From assembly GCF_016086655.4 (NCBI RefSeq), contig NC_052140.2:14942001-15006000 (forward strand): a stretch of 64,000 bases of DNA, given 5' to 3'. Under the pieces are notes generated by a model. The model saw only the letters and a program-made list of their open reading frames with translations. It did not search any database and was not told where the DNA came from. A program made the translations under genes and the position numbers. Source of the stretch: Lepeophtheirus salmonis (lineage: Eukaryota; Arthropoda; Copepoda; Siphonostomatoida; Caligidae). Numbering within the stretch: the first letter of the stretch is position 1; each line of letters opens with the position of its first letter. Shown here piece after piece: positions 33,957 through 46,151 of this stretch.

Positions 33957-35360
33957 CCTTTTTTTCAACATTTATATATACAATTTGAGGCAATTTGCAA
34001 GTAAAATCCCCTAAAATATGTCCTTAGTGATAATTTAAATGCTTCAATTTGATTTTTACAAAATGTAATTGATTTCTTTTGTGAGGATGACTAACTTTAT
34101 TCTAAGGATGAGATAGCCTTATTTGTATTTATGAGGATTAAATATTCATTGGATGTTGTTTAATAATTATTATTATGTGAGAACAAATTGATTTACATTA
34201 CTTTTTTGCTCTTGAAGAATAAAAATGAAAATGCAACCTTACTTATAAAGAAAATATAAAGTTAGATTTGTGGAAGATATAATTTATTTTTGTTATAAAG
34301 AAACTTGAGCAACCCATTATTTAAGGCTAAATTATTTCTCCGCAAATCAAATTTCAGACCATAATTAGTACTTATGGAAAATATGTTTTTTTTTAAATAC
34401 ACAAAATATGTATAAATATAGTTTCTAATGAATTTGACTACCTCCAAAGTACACTCAATTGCCCTAAAATTTGACAAAAAAAATGTTTATAGTATTTTAA
34501 ATTTTCGACACACTCTAATACCTATTTAACTGTCTACTTTTCAATAAAAAATAAAATTAATTAATTGTCTCTCACCTCATAACTGATTTTAATTGTAACT
34601 CTTGTATTACATATAGACAAAGATAATAAAAAAATTAATTGCCCTTTGTGGGCCTTATTATCTCTGATTAAAATAAAAAAGGCCAATTGATAATTTTTTA
34701 TATATATATTTAGTCTCAATAGAATTGTACAATTTTATTATTAGTATCAATGAAAAAAATATTTTCTTTAATAAACCAAAGGCTTTAATAACCCTAGTCC
34801 CCCGCACACACCTTATACAAATGGCTAAATTTCATTTATAAATGTGTTTACTGAAAAGAAATAATAAATATAAATTAAACGGATTTAGTCATCAATGGAG
34901 AAGCCAAAAAAAAAAAAGAATTTTATTGCCTTCCTTGATAAATATATTAAGTGCAATTATATAGTCGTTCATTCCACTTTTATTTTTATATGTTTGTAAT
35001 AGTTTTAAATTAATGTTCCTTGCTAATGGTTCAAATGATTTTGATATCTTTTTGAATATATGTAGGTTTATATACTTAATTAAATTTAACAATCAAGGAC
35101 TATCATGATCATTAACTAAAATATATGATTTAAATTATAAATAACTTGGTGTTTTCGCATGATTTTTTTTTTTTTTTTAGATTAGATTCATCGTAATAAA
35201 GTTTGCCGATTGAATAATAGCGAATCTACTTATAGAGTAAGGACCTAAATTTTGCTGTCGCATGCCTAAATTAAAAATAACGTGTTTTTTTATAGAATCA
35301 AGAAAAAACAACTTAAAACCAATTTGTAATATGTTTAACATTCTATATTTAGCTATATTT
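33957..35360. other. AT-rich spacer
   Basis: Very AT-rich; no relic or gene was recognised. Minus-strand open frames at 34262-34477 and 34892-35092 show random composition. Confidence 0.5.
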
Positions 35361-35600
35361 TTATACAATATGTCCTCCTTCAGAGGTAATAACAGCTCGT
35401 ACACACCGGCGAACCGATTCTCAGTTCTTAACGGTTAAGGCCTTATCTATGGATTATCACGCTTTAATCATGGCAGCTTATAGCGAATCCAAAGAGGTGC
35501 GGCATACATCATTCTTCTCCATGAATCCCAAATTGCAACGTTCAGGGAATTGAGATCAGGACTAGGATGAGGAGGAGAGAGACTCGGAGTCAATCAGTTG
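35361..35600 (-). mobile_element. Tc1/mariner-type transposase C-terminal relic
   Basis: On the minus strand 'SPDLNSLNVAIWDS' (about 35575-35535) is the third catalytic region. After a frameshift 'VCRTSLDSL' and 'AAMIKA' follow, and 'ESVRRCVRAVITSEGGHIV' closes at a stop at 35361-35363. Several stops interrupt the frame. The aspartate in S-P-D-L is retained, but nothing upstream of it is recognisable. Confidence 0.75.
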
Positions 35601-36189
35601 ACTGAGGGGTGAGGCTGAATGATATCATGTTATTACGTAAGGCACTATGAATTTTTCTTTTATTTTGGACGCATCCCTCAGTCATTAGTAGTCCACGGAT
35701 TAACTCCTCCAAGTCTGCCATCCCCTCTCAATACTCACAATCTCCTCTGCATAATGAGACCTTCCATTTACATTCATGATCCTCTAATGTGCTCATTGTC
35801 CGAATATCTCGAAAAAATTGAAATCACTTTCCTAATCAAATAATAATATATTCTTCATGTCGCGTCGCTTCACGAAGTAAAGTTATTTTCTTATTATTAA
35901 AAAGTTGCTGTAACTTAATTTCAAGACTCCGCGGTCCCTGTCTCAAATTTTGACAAAAAAGAAAAATAGTACATGTGGGCAAACACAAATTTCTTATATT
36001 TGACAACAACAAACCATTAAAAAAATAGCATGGGCTAAATTTAAGTATTTATGAGCATTGAATCTATTGGACATAATTATGATTTGATTGTGGACTCCAC
36101 ATCAATTTATATTAGATTATTTAGTTATAACTAGTTTCGAAAAGATACATGATCATAAAATGAAAATCGTAGATAATGTTTACCTTCAC
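35601..36189. other. Spacer
   Basis: No family was recognised. The open frame at 35619-35843 has no identifiable domain. Confidence 0.4.
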
Positions 36190-36430
36190 CAACAATATTT
36201 ATGCTGCTTTTCGTCTGCTTCTCTGTTGGTCACCAAGAGTACGTCAAAAGTTATTAATCAATGTTCATTTAACTTGGCATGGAGATATAAATATGGTCAT
36301 AGTAAGAGGCCATTAATTTTTGAGAGGTCAAGGCCAAAGGTCAAGGTAGCAGAGAACCTTCAAAATATATAATCGACAATAGCTTTGTAACTTATTGAGG
36401 TACTGAGCTTAAATTGATGAAAGAAAGATA
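36190..36430 (+). repeat. Dispersed repeat R4 ('ggtcaaggtca' type), copy 2
   Basis: 'tctgttggtcaccaagagta', 'gtaagaggccattaattttt', 'gaggtcaaggccaaaggtca', 'aggtagcagagaaccttcaa' and 'acaatagctttgtaacttat' parallel the copy at 16030 in order and spacing. The open frame at 36088-36372 crosses it by chance. Confidence 0.55.
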
Positions 36431-36809
36431 CTTCATATAACTCAAAATCCAAGTTCGTAGTCACTCAAAAGGTCATAAATGCAATATTAACCATCATTTT
36501 CTGGACAAATTGAGATACATTGTTGAAACCATCAATTGAAGAAAAAATAACGCTGACTCAGTATGCTGACATCATCAATATAACAAAAAAATATTGACAT
36601 CATCTCTACGGCAAATTATTATTTATATATTATAAAAAGTAGGGAATACAATTCAAATTGTTGAAAATTAATCATGGATTTATATGCAATTTGTGGCATA
36701 CATATACAGTGGGCGAGGTAAAATCGTGGACTTTTTGATAACAATGAAAAAGGTAAACTTTTGCAAGAATGAAAAGGGGTACAACATTGTGGCTTTATCA
36801 CAGATTTCT

Positions 36810-37110
36810 TTATTGAAACATCTTTCTATTTTCAAAATAATATCCTTTGGCTGCTACCATGGCCTCCAACCTGGCCCTAAAGGTACCGCAGCACTTCTTG
36901 ATGATGGACTCGGACATGACTCCCCACTGCTGCTGGACAGAGGTATTGAGGCATTCATATTTCGGTGAGAGGTAGCTCAGGGTTTCTTATTGACTACACC
37001 CAAAATGGCATAGTCCAGTGGAAAGTAGTCTGGGGAGGATGGTGGTGGAATAATGCAATTATTCTCTAACCAAGCAACAATATCTAGCCTCTCTAGACTC
37101 CGTTAGGCTT
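36810..37110 (-). mobile_element. Tc1/mariner-type transposase C-terminal relic
   Basis: On the minus strand 'DIVAWLENNCIIPPPSSPDY' (about 37085-37025) is followed by 'FPLDYAILGVVNKKP', the third catalytic region with the aspartate in S-P-D-Y kept. After a shift, 'SVQQQWGVMSESIIKKCCGT' and 'FRARLEAMVAAKGYYFE' lead to a stop at 36810-36812. This is one of the better preserved tails. The N-terminal two thirds are missing. It has been 5'-truncated by deletion or partial insertion. Confidence 0.8.
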
Positions 37111-39000
37111 GTTTGTAGAACATTTATTTTTTGACTTTAAAATAAATATAAATTATATTATATTTAGGAAAAATTACTATCGAGTGCCCATTCTAGTTAA
37201 CAATGTATTTATGTTATTTTTTGTCTGAGTACAGGAGTACCCGCTTATCGCTGGTTTTGGTGGACAAAAAAAACAGAATTATATGAAATTTGCATTTTAG
37301 AAGGGACTTTTTGTGTACTAAAACTCGTAAAATTGGATAAGTTATTTTTCAAAACCCACTTTTGTTATTTTACATTGTTTTTTTGTATGGGTAGGACAAT
37401 AAATGTTCTTATTAATCACAAATTTGTTAAAATAGTGTATTTTATACAGGATATACGTGAAATTTAATCTTAATAGGGTATTTACTTGATTTTTAATGCG
37501 GTCATTTCGATACTGTAAAATTTAAATAATCGGAACTTCAGCAATTTACATTCAGCAACCTTTTTAATTGCAAGTTTGAATAATTACTAAAAAACAAAAC
37601 TTTTAAGTCTAGGTATCAAATCAAATACTTACAGGACAACATTAATCAGTTCTATTGCATGAATGTATACGAACTCGTCAACAATTATTTACCTTAATAT
37701 AACGTTTTCTTATAATTTATTATCTAAATATAAAAAACTGCGATATGAGGGAAATTTGGAGTCATAAAAATTCCAAACGTGATGTTATGCGAAATCTGCG
37801 GTGTTTGAAACACTGGGTCATGTGGGTACTTTCTGAACTTCAAATTGTTAATTGATAAATAGTTGTTCTTCTTCATACAAAAGTTGTAATGTCCATGCAA
37901 GGAACATTTTATATACATACATAACTATGTATGTAGGAAATACGGTTAAAATGTTTAACATTGGATACGAGTACATCTGTGCTGCTGCCTTTTAAAAAAC
38001 AAAACATTTTATAATTTAAAAACTAAAGGAAAAGAATGGGAAATGGGAGATAATTTATAGAGTTAATTAAAAATTGTAATAATTATATTTATTATAAATG
38101 CTTAGATTTATTATTTGAATAAATTGGTTTTTCCAAACCTTTATTTATCTCTTGCTCGTTCTTTAACAATAAGTGTAATGTGTTATTACTATTAAAAATA
38201 CCATTAATAGCCCTCCCATTACAATTATGGACAATTCAAGGAAGAAATATACTATATATAAATATTTATAGTATTCAATGACAATATTAATAATAGGAAA
38301 GTTTTATTTGACAAATTTCAAAATGATATTACAAATTTCATATACGGTCAAATTGGGTTAAGGAAAACTGTTTTTTTGAAATGAAAAGTCGACTATTTTA
38401 AGACTTTTTTTTATTTCCGATTTCTTGGTAGTACAATTGTTGGATTAGATTCTGTGTTTGATAGTTCATCGACAATTTCTTTTACAGAACATACATAGAT
38501 AAATAAACCGGAGTAGTTGCGTAATAAGTACATAAACAAGCAATGTAGCAAATACTTATTGCTCCTGGGTACAATTTCAAGTAAAAAAATAACCAGTCAA
38601 TAAGGCAATTACCAATCACAATATGTACTATTATAATTAATTAAAACCCTTTTCAAAATATTTCTATGATTTCGTGAAGTCGTAATCCTGCTAAATTCCA
38701 TGCCTCATATCCTGATTTAGGAATTTTCATCACGAGAGAGATAGTGGGCAGAAGCTGCCCAGATGACACTTCTATACTAATCTTCTTGAATGGGGTGAGA
38801 AGAAGTTAGTCGGACCGTGATAAGGGCTTTACAATTAAGAATTGAAAAGTCCAGTACCCTTGTTAGCGCAAAAGTTCCATTCTACTTTTCTGGAATTCCA
38901 ACGAGAACTTAAATGTATTTTTCTTCCCCATTCGTCAAACATATTAGGTGGATGGATACTAAATATTTAGAAAATATATTGTAGGCAGTTTACAAACACA
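37111..39000. other. AT-rich spacer
   Basis: No transposase or gene was recognised. A slightly less AT-biased block at 38690-38900 has no open frame of interest. Confidence 0.45.
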
Positions 39001-39084
39001 TGAAGTGTGTTATTATAGATTGGTTTACAGTCATTTCAGAGCTTGTACATATTTAATACTATATTTGGATGTTTGTAACTGCAT

Positions 39085-39220
39085 GGTAAACTCTTTATCA
39101 TCATGTATCCCCTTGAGAAAAAGTACTATTCTTCTTTTACAACTCATAGGAAGGCCCAAACGCTTACAATGCAGCTCTCAGAGTCCATTCACAGTTGCAT
39201 TAATGTTTAGAGGGACCATT
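39085..39220 (-). other. Possible remnant of a SAP-like motif
   Basis: On the minus strand a frame with one stop reads 'ELHCKRLGLPMSCKRRIVLF' followed by 'LKGIHDDKEF'. The layout (E-L-x5-R-L-G-L-P-x-S-x-x-K-x8-L) resembles SAP DNA-binding motifs. A single motif of about 35 residues with a stop in it is weak evidence. The plus-strand open frame at 39005-39250 has no recognised domain. Confidence 0.25.
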
Positions 39221-39249
39221 TTAACGTGTCACGTTCATGACATTCAATA

Positions 39250-40289
39250 ATATTGTGATGAATTAGTAAAGCAATGGGTGAATTAGTTCTATTAGGTTTG
39301 GATGGGGTAAAATGAGTGTATTTTTGTTTTCGGTAAATAACTCTTCACTTTCAACAATTATAAACATTTCACTGAAATAGTTTAACGTAGCCCATAACCA
39401 TGGCCTATCTATCTGTATATGTTTTATCAATTTAATTGTTATTTATTTATATTTATGGTACAATTTATACTTCATAAAATATTTAAGGAGAAAATCATTT
39501 CAATTAAAGTTCCTTAAAAACAAATAAAACAGTTAGGTCGAACTATTTTTTAAATAAAGTCATTCCGAGAACTACAAAGATTACTTTCTATTCAAATTAC
39601 GTATCCAAATTAAGAAGTAATTCATAACTAAGCATCTACAAAATGCATCCTTATTGGAGAAGCCTCCAAACGTAAAAAAAAGTCAACAGCAATGGTTTCA
39701 CTCTACCCTACTCTATAAAACTTTTGATTTATATTTCTTTTGATGAAATATATTCACACTAGGGGTGTTACTTACATTATATTCGTCTTCCATGCATGTA
39801 AAATACATAATATTATGTCTTATAGAGGCCCCCATATGATATGTGGTAACAAATGGGGCAACTGTGGTAGAATGTAACTCACTAACTTTCACGGTGTGAA
39901 TAATTTAAACAAATTGATTTCTTTCAAAAAGTTGAATGAAAGAGCAACTTTCTTGATTAATTAATAAGACATTCCATTCTTCTATGAATCTATGTATGAA
40001 ATAGTCATTTATTATATTAAAAAAATAAAAATAAAAGGTATTTGGGCCATAATTGAATTTATATAGGGGAGACCAGGGACACTTACAATATGATGAGGTT
40101 GTAACTATCCATTTATTTTAGAGAATACAGCCATAATATTAAAATTACGACAATATAATAATATGTGTGAGAAAAATTATTTGCTTATTTCCCGCCCTTT
40201 TTTACAAAACTAAGTATATCTTGTTCATTATTGGTCACATTGGATCATACAATATAACATTGTAAAGGTAAGAATGTATAAACAAACGC
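39250..40289. other. AT-rich spacer
   Basis: It includes the 'cttatttcccgcccttttt' block shared with about 18208. No gene was recognised. The N-terminal-side terminus of the mariner that follows was not found. Confidence 0.4.
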
Positions 40290-41087
40290 TTTTATGTTAA
40301 TGTTGCACTTGGGTGCTTTAGTTGGGAATTATTGTCTGTTGAATATGGATGTCTCAAAAGAAAAAAAAATGTCATATTTAACGTTTTTACAATCTAAAAG
40401 GGGAAAACTCGTAGAAAGCGACCACGAAATTTGTTATGGGAACAGGGGCAATACTCTTTTGGTTCTTGTTGCACAAGAGTGATTTGAGCAATTTAGTGAT
40501 GTTGTAGTACAGGTGAATGATGTGCTATGCACTGGCAGGCCTGTCCTCGAAAATGTTTATAAAATCATTGGGTAGACCATCTTGTTAACAGTCGTAGCAT
40601 CATTAAGGAGCATCCTATCGATCATAAAACCATTTTGAGCCATTTTCAGAAAGATGGAAACAAAAAAAAAAAAAAAATGGTGAATAGAGGATGAATCGTG
40701 TTTCATCAAGACAATGTGAGGCTGCACAGTACACACGTCTTTGATGATGTACCAGAAGCTTTTATAGTTCGCATGGGAAGTTCTTATGTATCCATCCAAC
40801 AGTCCGAACATAGCACCAGTTGACTTGTTACCTGATCTTGTCTATGGCCAGTGCATTTGGTGGTACAAATTTGTCATCAATAGAGGTCTGTGGAAATTGG
40901 TTTGTCTGAGTTTTTTGCAAAAAGGGACGTGGTCTTCTACAAAAGGACATTATGAAGTTGGATTCTCGTTAGTAACAAATTATCAAGCAGAACAGGGTCT
41001 ACTTGTCTCAAATAAGATGATTGTTACACTTCTTATGGACCATTGAAATCAAGCTAAATGTGGGAAATGACTTTCTCCCCAACCTAA
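40290..41087 (+). mobile_element. Mariner relic with 3' terminal repeat
   Basis: Plus-strand frames give the N-terminal helix-turn-helix region ('GKLVESDHEICYGNRGN', 'LVAQE-stop-FEQFSDVV', about 40415-40510). 'HPIDHKTILSHFQKDG' (40600-40650) is the second helix-turn-helix. The second catalytic motif 'IVFHQDNVRLHSTHVFDDV' lies at about 40698-40750, 'SNSPNIAPVDLL' (third region) near 40800, and 'FFAKRDVVFYKRTL' near 40910. The terminus 'actttctccccaacctaata' mirrors that at 7369. The region with the first aspartate, between 40650 and 40698, is deleted and replaced by an A-run. It shares a subgroup with 7369-7622 and is inactive. Confidence 0.8.
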
Positions 41088-41261
41088 TATAATGCAGGTT
41101 TTCGTGGAAAAAATCCATAATTATTGTGAACGATTTTTGAGGGACAAAAATTTTTTTTTTTAGGTTGATTATATTTGAATAAGTTGTTGTTCCATTGTTA
41201 AATACTGAGTGTCACCTAAAACATACACAAGCATTTAATTATGATTAAATCACCGTTATTT

Positions 41262-41563
41262 TTAATTACAAGGTTTCATTACGCAATCAAACGACACTTG
41301 AAACAAAGATGAACAAGTTTTGTTTTTATCCCATGTCTTTAAGTGCAATAATGTAGGAGAAACAACAAAAAGACAAAGTGTGTGAGAACTCCTCTTCGCC
41401 AGTGTCAGCGCCAAGAAGGCTACAGAGATCGTTAGCATCTCCATTTGATACCCCGTCCCATACCGCCAAGGATAGTTTGTTGACCTGCCTTCATGTGAGC
41501 CTCCTCCAGCCGTGAATTCAACTCCCTAGACTCTGCAATTTGAGGTATCTTGGAGAAGTTTAT
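41262..41563 (-). pseudogene. Unidentified coding-like remnant
   Basis: A stretch of raised GC content on the minus strand can be read in two overlapping frames. Frame one (41563-41432) gives 'INFSKIPQIAESRELNSRLE' followed by 'EAHMKAGQQTILGGMGRG', a polar, helix-like segment of about 43 residues ending in a stop. Frame two (41444-41265) gives 'MEMLTISVAFLALTLAKRSS', a hydrophobic segment that could be a membrane helix. A frameshift joining them would make a small protein with one membrane span. I do not recognise the family; a broken retrocopy or an exon is possible. Confidence 0.3.
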
Positions 41564-44073
41564 CTGTCATACCTCTCATCATAATTTGGATTAAATACGA
41601 GGAGCAGTCATTATGATAGCATCGTACGGTATTATCATAGCCTTCATTGTCAAGTGATGCTAATCTGTGGGTTGTTATTGCTTGTGAAGGAGTACATATT
41701 ATAATAGAAGTGTAACTAAATGTAACATTTAAATGAACCTCAATTTAATTTTTATTTAAAAGAAAAAAAAAAAAAATCTTGTACTTCGTAATTAGTTGTA
41801 ACTATGCAAATTACGGGTCCCCACTCTGTAATAATTGATGATTAGGCTAGTTTTTTGATAAAATTTATATGAAATTTAGAGAAACATCTATTATGAAATA
41901 ATAAAATTATCCGGAAAATAGATATTTCTCAGGAATGAACCGTATTTATAAAACCCCAATAAATCCCGTTCAAATGGGACCCTAAAAAAACGGTAGTATG
42001 TATGTTATGTCCAAATTTGACGAATCTAAGTCAGCCCTGAGTAACTGATCCAAAAGCTCAAAGTCTTGACACTGTATCAAGTCTACCCTACAATTCAATT
42101 TTTTCATTAAATACATTCATTTTGTAAATTGCTATAAAAACACGCAACCTCAGGGGGTTATTTTTGTTTAATACTCTGTCTTTAATATTATGTAAAATAT
42201 TTATGTATGTATTTTTATTACATATTATTTTATGGCAACCCACATCATCTTCTAAAAAAATAAGTAGAAATAAAATAAGTGCTCAATAATACAAAATAAT
42301 AAAAAAATGGGTTCTCAATTAAAAGTTTGGGCACTCAAAATCAAACGATATATTATGTATACGTAGAGTATATACTGGCAAATATATATATGTACATACA
42401 TATAATTAATTTTCAAATGTTACTTACCTAAAGGTAACTTTGGAGTGAAGGAAAAACAAAAAAACAATAATAATTAATTTTTTGTTTTTTTTTCTTTCTT
42501 TTTGGACGGTCAAAATTTTTTGTTGGATGATGGATGAATGGAGAGACTTCAAGAGTAATGAACCTACCTCTATGTATATTTGGAGTAGTATAGCACACAG
42601 GGCATTTGGCAGAAACTTTAATGCTGCCTGGAAATCATTTTATCTTCATCAATAAAAATGGATTAATTAAATAATTAAGAGATTTTTATTAAATGAAAGT
42701 GTGTCAGTTGAATGGATGTTTGTATGTACTAGAGTTGTGGATTGAGATGAATTCTTTGCAAATTCTGACTGGACTCCAACTAAACAAAAAACTATAGCTA
42801 CTTAAAATAGTTATTGGAAGATTAATTGGAATCGGGAATCCTCGTTTCGGGTATTTTTTTTTTTTTTTAATCGGGATCAGAAAAATAATATTTAAATGCA
42901 ACTCCAATTTTTATTTATTAATGCTATTTAAATATTAATTACTTTTATAAGTTACGAAAAAATCCCCCCAAAGGAAATTTTGCTCTAAATAAAAAATTTG
43001 ATATTTAATTTTTCAAATATTTGTTATAACTCCGATTTATTTAAGACTTAAAGACATGGAATAATAACCCAAATAATCGCTTCAGCTGTCGTTTGGCTCC
43101 ATAATAATAAATTACTATTAAAAGTATCCTCCTAAAATTGTAATGAAATGTTACTGCTAGTTTTGAGTCCTTCTTCTGTAAATATTCTGATCTCAATACT
43201 GACATGACCAGAAACTAAAAAATGAGTGCCACACATCACCACTAAAGGGTTATGAATATTACTATATTTGTATATCAATAGAGGTCAGACATGTACGTTG
43301 AATTAGTGGGTCACGTAGGGAATGGAAAAAAGATTAAAAAAGAAATTAAAACTACGTGAATCAATTTTTCTTTTTGGAAGAAGGGAATTAAATTTAATTA
43401 TGTTTTTTATTTTCAAAAATGGTAAATACATACATATTTATGTCATTAACCAATTGTATTTTGACTGTCTAAATACCTCAAACTGAAGCAATGTATTTGT
43501 TATTGATACCTGTTATTCTTTTGTTTGTCATATTAGTTTCGTGGCGTAATTATGGGATTAACACCTCACAAGGATTGTTTTTAAGGGAATTTTTAGATTA
43601 AATAAGTACTGAAACATTTGGCTATCAGGGGGATTCGAATATCGATGGGGGTCATGGAAAAATTATCTTCTTTAAGTGAGTTTACGAGAATATTTAATCT
43701 CAGAAATGCATTCCTCATCGGTTTGAATGGGATTTTTGTGGAGAAAAAAAAAAGGCTAGTGCCAGCACACTTTTTTCTTATTTGTTAATTCTGTCATAGA
43801 TCGCCATGCTTTTAATATTTATCTCTGGAAAACGAATTAACGCTTACTTTAGGTTGATTTAACAAACAAACATAATCATAAAGTAATAAATATATATGTC
43901 TCATTCCACATAAATTTTACTCTTTTGTAAAGGATATGTCAAAAAACTGTTACTTCAAAAATTAAATTTCAGCCCTTCAACTCAATCCAACTCTGAGTTT
44001 TGAGCTCCTTTATGAGATAAGACCCTTGCATTTTTTATTGTAGTTCCTAAACCACTCATCTGATGGGTTCATG
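41564..44073. other. AT-rich spacer
   Basis: Poly-A and poly-T runs occur near 41762, 42488 and 42856. No gene or transposase relic was recognised. Confidence 0.45.
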
Positions 44074-44951
44074 TACGCAGTGGTCCTTTAAAATCCGAAC
44101 ACTTTTAATCTTAAAATTCAACAAGAGATAACTTATTAATTTACAAGAGAATTTCAACGAATTAATAATATAAATAAATGGGTGTATTAGCACTCTTAAT
44201 AATTAAGGTTGCGGCCCTTAGCCCCAACGATGGCTTCCAGGAAGCAGTGGAAGGCCTGGCACCCACTGCAGATATAGCTCTCTGTCATTGCGTCCTTGCA
44301 CTGACTGACAGTGGATTTGAGAGCCTTGGTGATTGGATTATTGACACTGCAGGCCTTCCCTTCTACATACACCCATAAGGTGTAGTCGAGGGAATTCGTA
44401 TCAAGGCTGTTGGGCCAAAATTGTCAAAAACAAGTTCATAAGACATATTCAAAACTTGTTCAAAAGATTCTTGCAAACGGAAGAGATGTGTTTCTTTCAT
44501 TGCTGGTCTCAAAATCGGCATTTCCAAACTCAAAAGGATCTTTCCACCCACGTTTTTTATAGTTCACTGGTTCTCTGGTGTGCAAAGTCCCGAGATCTCT
44601 TGCATGTCTTTCATAGTCTTGAGGAGATTGGGCAGGGCTATTTTATTTACATCCTACAAGTCCAGTTTAGCCTTTTTGACAGATCTTTCTTTCCAACGTT
44701 TCAGACTTGTTGATGACGTAGACAGTGGGCCTGGAGACTCCCAACGGCTAGAAGTGCGCGAATGGAAATTCGTCGATTAAGTTCAAGTTTCATTTTTTCA
44801 ACTTGTACGTAAGCTAGATACCTCTGGTTTGTTTTATTTTGTAACTAAATCTTTGTGCCTTAATATAACGAAATATGATTTAATCTTAACCACTTAACCT
44901 TAATTAACTATTGAATTAGTCAGTGTTCAAATTTAAATGGATTACCCGGTA
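44074..44951 (-). mobile_element. Family A deletion derivative, both termini
   Basis: 878 bp between TA dinucleotides. The left end 'tacgcagtggtcctttaaaa' and the right end (reverse complement) 'taccgggtaatccatttaaa' are terminal inverted repeats of about 27 bp, continuing 'tccgaacac'/'tttgaacac'. Minus-strand coding: N-terminal part at 44800-44560 (broken), 'RPAMKETHLFRLQESF' (about 44510-44465), then the junction region, then 'SLDYTLWVYVEGKAC' (about 44390-44350) and a degraded tail to about 44190. The catalytic centre is absent, as in the other family A copies. The plus-strand open frames at 44178-44780 are shadows. Confidence 0.8.
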
Positions 44952-45289
44952 ATATATCATTTGATAGATAATTAAGTAATGTTACAAAATTCTTGAGAAA
45001 ATTATTTTTTATTTCGTTATAAAAAACTTTGTTTGACCTTAATCCTATATTTTTATCTTAAATATCTCAATTATTATATCCTTTGATTTTGATAAAATTA
45101 TATATATATAAAAAGAACAAATGAACCTCTCACTTTAAAAAAAAGTTCGAGTAATAAGAAATGAGAAATTTCATATTTAATGGTTTTCAGTGCAGTAATA
45201 TGACTTTAAAAAAGTAGGATACTTTTTTTTAGGTACAATATGAAAAATTTGTGATTGAGGAGGGATCATTTAAGTACCAAGTGTGTGTG

Positions 45290-45395
45290 CACATGGATGA
45301 CTTAGAGTAATAGTAATTTGATTAGTAAGCTCTTGTTAGACTCGAAATATAATTCAAGATCGAGATCGCAGTAACCAGAATTTTTTAATATTTGA
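45290..45395 (+). repeat. Dispersed repeat R1, partial copy
   Basis: 'aagctcttgttagactcgaa' and 'ttcaagatcgagatcgcagt' match the first half of the R1 copies at 4150, 17180 and 27200. It stops where the Tc1-type tail at 45419 begins. A further partial match lies at 26390-26450. Confidence 0.45.
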
Positions 45396-45418
45396 AAGCT
45401 ACATTTGATCATATTGAA

Positions 45419-45510
45419 TTATTTATAATGAGATCCGCCTCTCTTAATAACCTGGGCCACACGGCACCGCACGCTTTGGATGGGTTGCCTTAAATGACTC
45501 TAGGGAAAGA
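45419..45510 (-). mobile_element. Tc1/mariner-type transposase tail, minus strand
   Basis: The minus-strand reading 'RCRVAQVIKRGGSHYK' and a stop at 45419-45421, followed by 'ataattcaatat', match the tails at 1441 and 46151. Only about 30 codons are recognisable. Confidence 0.6.
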
Positions 45511-45829
45511 GCAGGCAAGGAAAAAATAAACAATTCACTCTAAAAACAAGGAAGACTACGTCAGGGACATATCCTAACGTAGTCACCCTTATTTATCTCT
45601 TTTAACTAGGGGAAGACTCACTCCTTCCCTTCCCCCCACCCATGCTGCGTGCCTAGCTGAAGGAACATGTATCAGCTTCTAATTTTTAGCCAATCAGAAT
45701 GGAGAACTACTAAACCATACCTTCCTTACCTTGAGTGTCCTCTCTTAACCTAGAGTCCTTTAGCCTGACCGACCTAGTGAGAATCCAGCTTTTTCATTGT
45801 ACGGGTTCTGTTTTTCACTTTTAATTCAC
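45511..45829. other. GC-richer spacer between inverted transposase tails
   Basis: This 320-bp stretch is richer in C than its surroundings (for example 'cccttccccccaccc' near 45628). No reading frame or terminal repeat was identified. It may be part of a larger element. Confidence 0.35.
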
Positions 45830-46151
45830 CTTCCCTTAATAGATGGCCCAAGGAAGAAATTACATTATCCAAAAGACAGTGCACTGACCCACAAGACCAA
45901 AAAAGTGCAGGATGTCATGCATATAAAATGTCCTCCCTTGGGGAGGCCCGTATTTTGGGATAAAAACAGCCCAGACCTGAAATGTTGCGAGCATGAGGTC
46001 TGAACCATGTATTATTCGTCTGTGGCAGCCCTGAAAAAGTCAATTACCCCTACATTGTAAAGCTGTATCTGCACGTGGTTGCACGAGCAGCCAAAGCTTC
46101 TGGCGGTGTGAGGCACAGTTTATCAAGAGAGGTAGATCTCATTATAAATAA
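45830..46151 (+). mobile_element. Tc1/mariner-type transposase tail, plus strand
   Basis: Similar in order to 1141-1443: 'aggaagaaattacattatcc', 'agacagtgcactgaccca', 'ggaggcccgtattttgggat', 'NSPDLKCCEHEV' (third catalytic region with S-P-D-L kept, about 45967), 'SVAALKKSITPTL' (about 46020) and the tail 'FWRCEAQFIKRGRSHYK' with stop at 46149-46151. Frameshifts interrupt it. It has the opposite orientation to the copy 300 bp upstream. Confidence 0.7.

Noticed and set aside
45511..45829. Solo LTR
   Set aside because: No TG...CA ends, primer-binding site, polypurine tract or target duplication could be identified.
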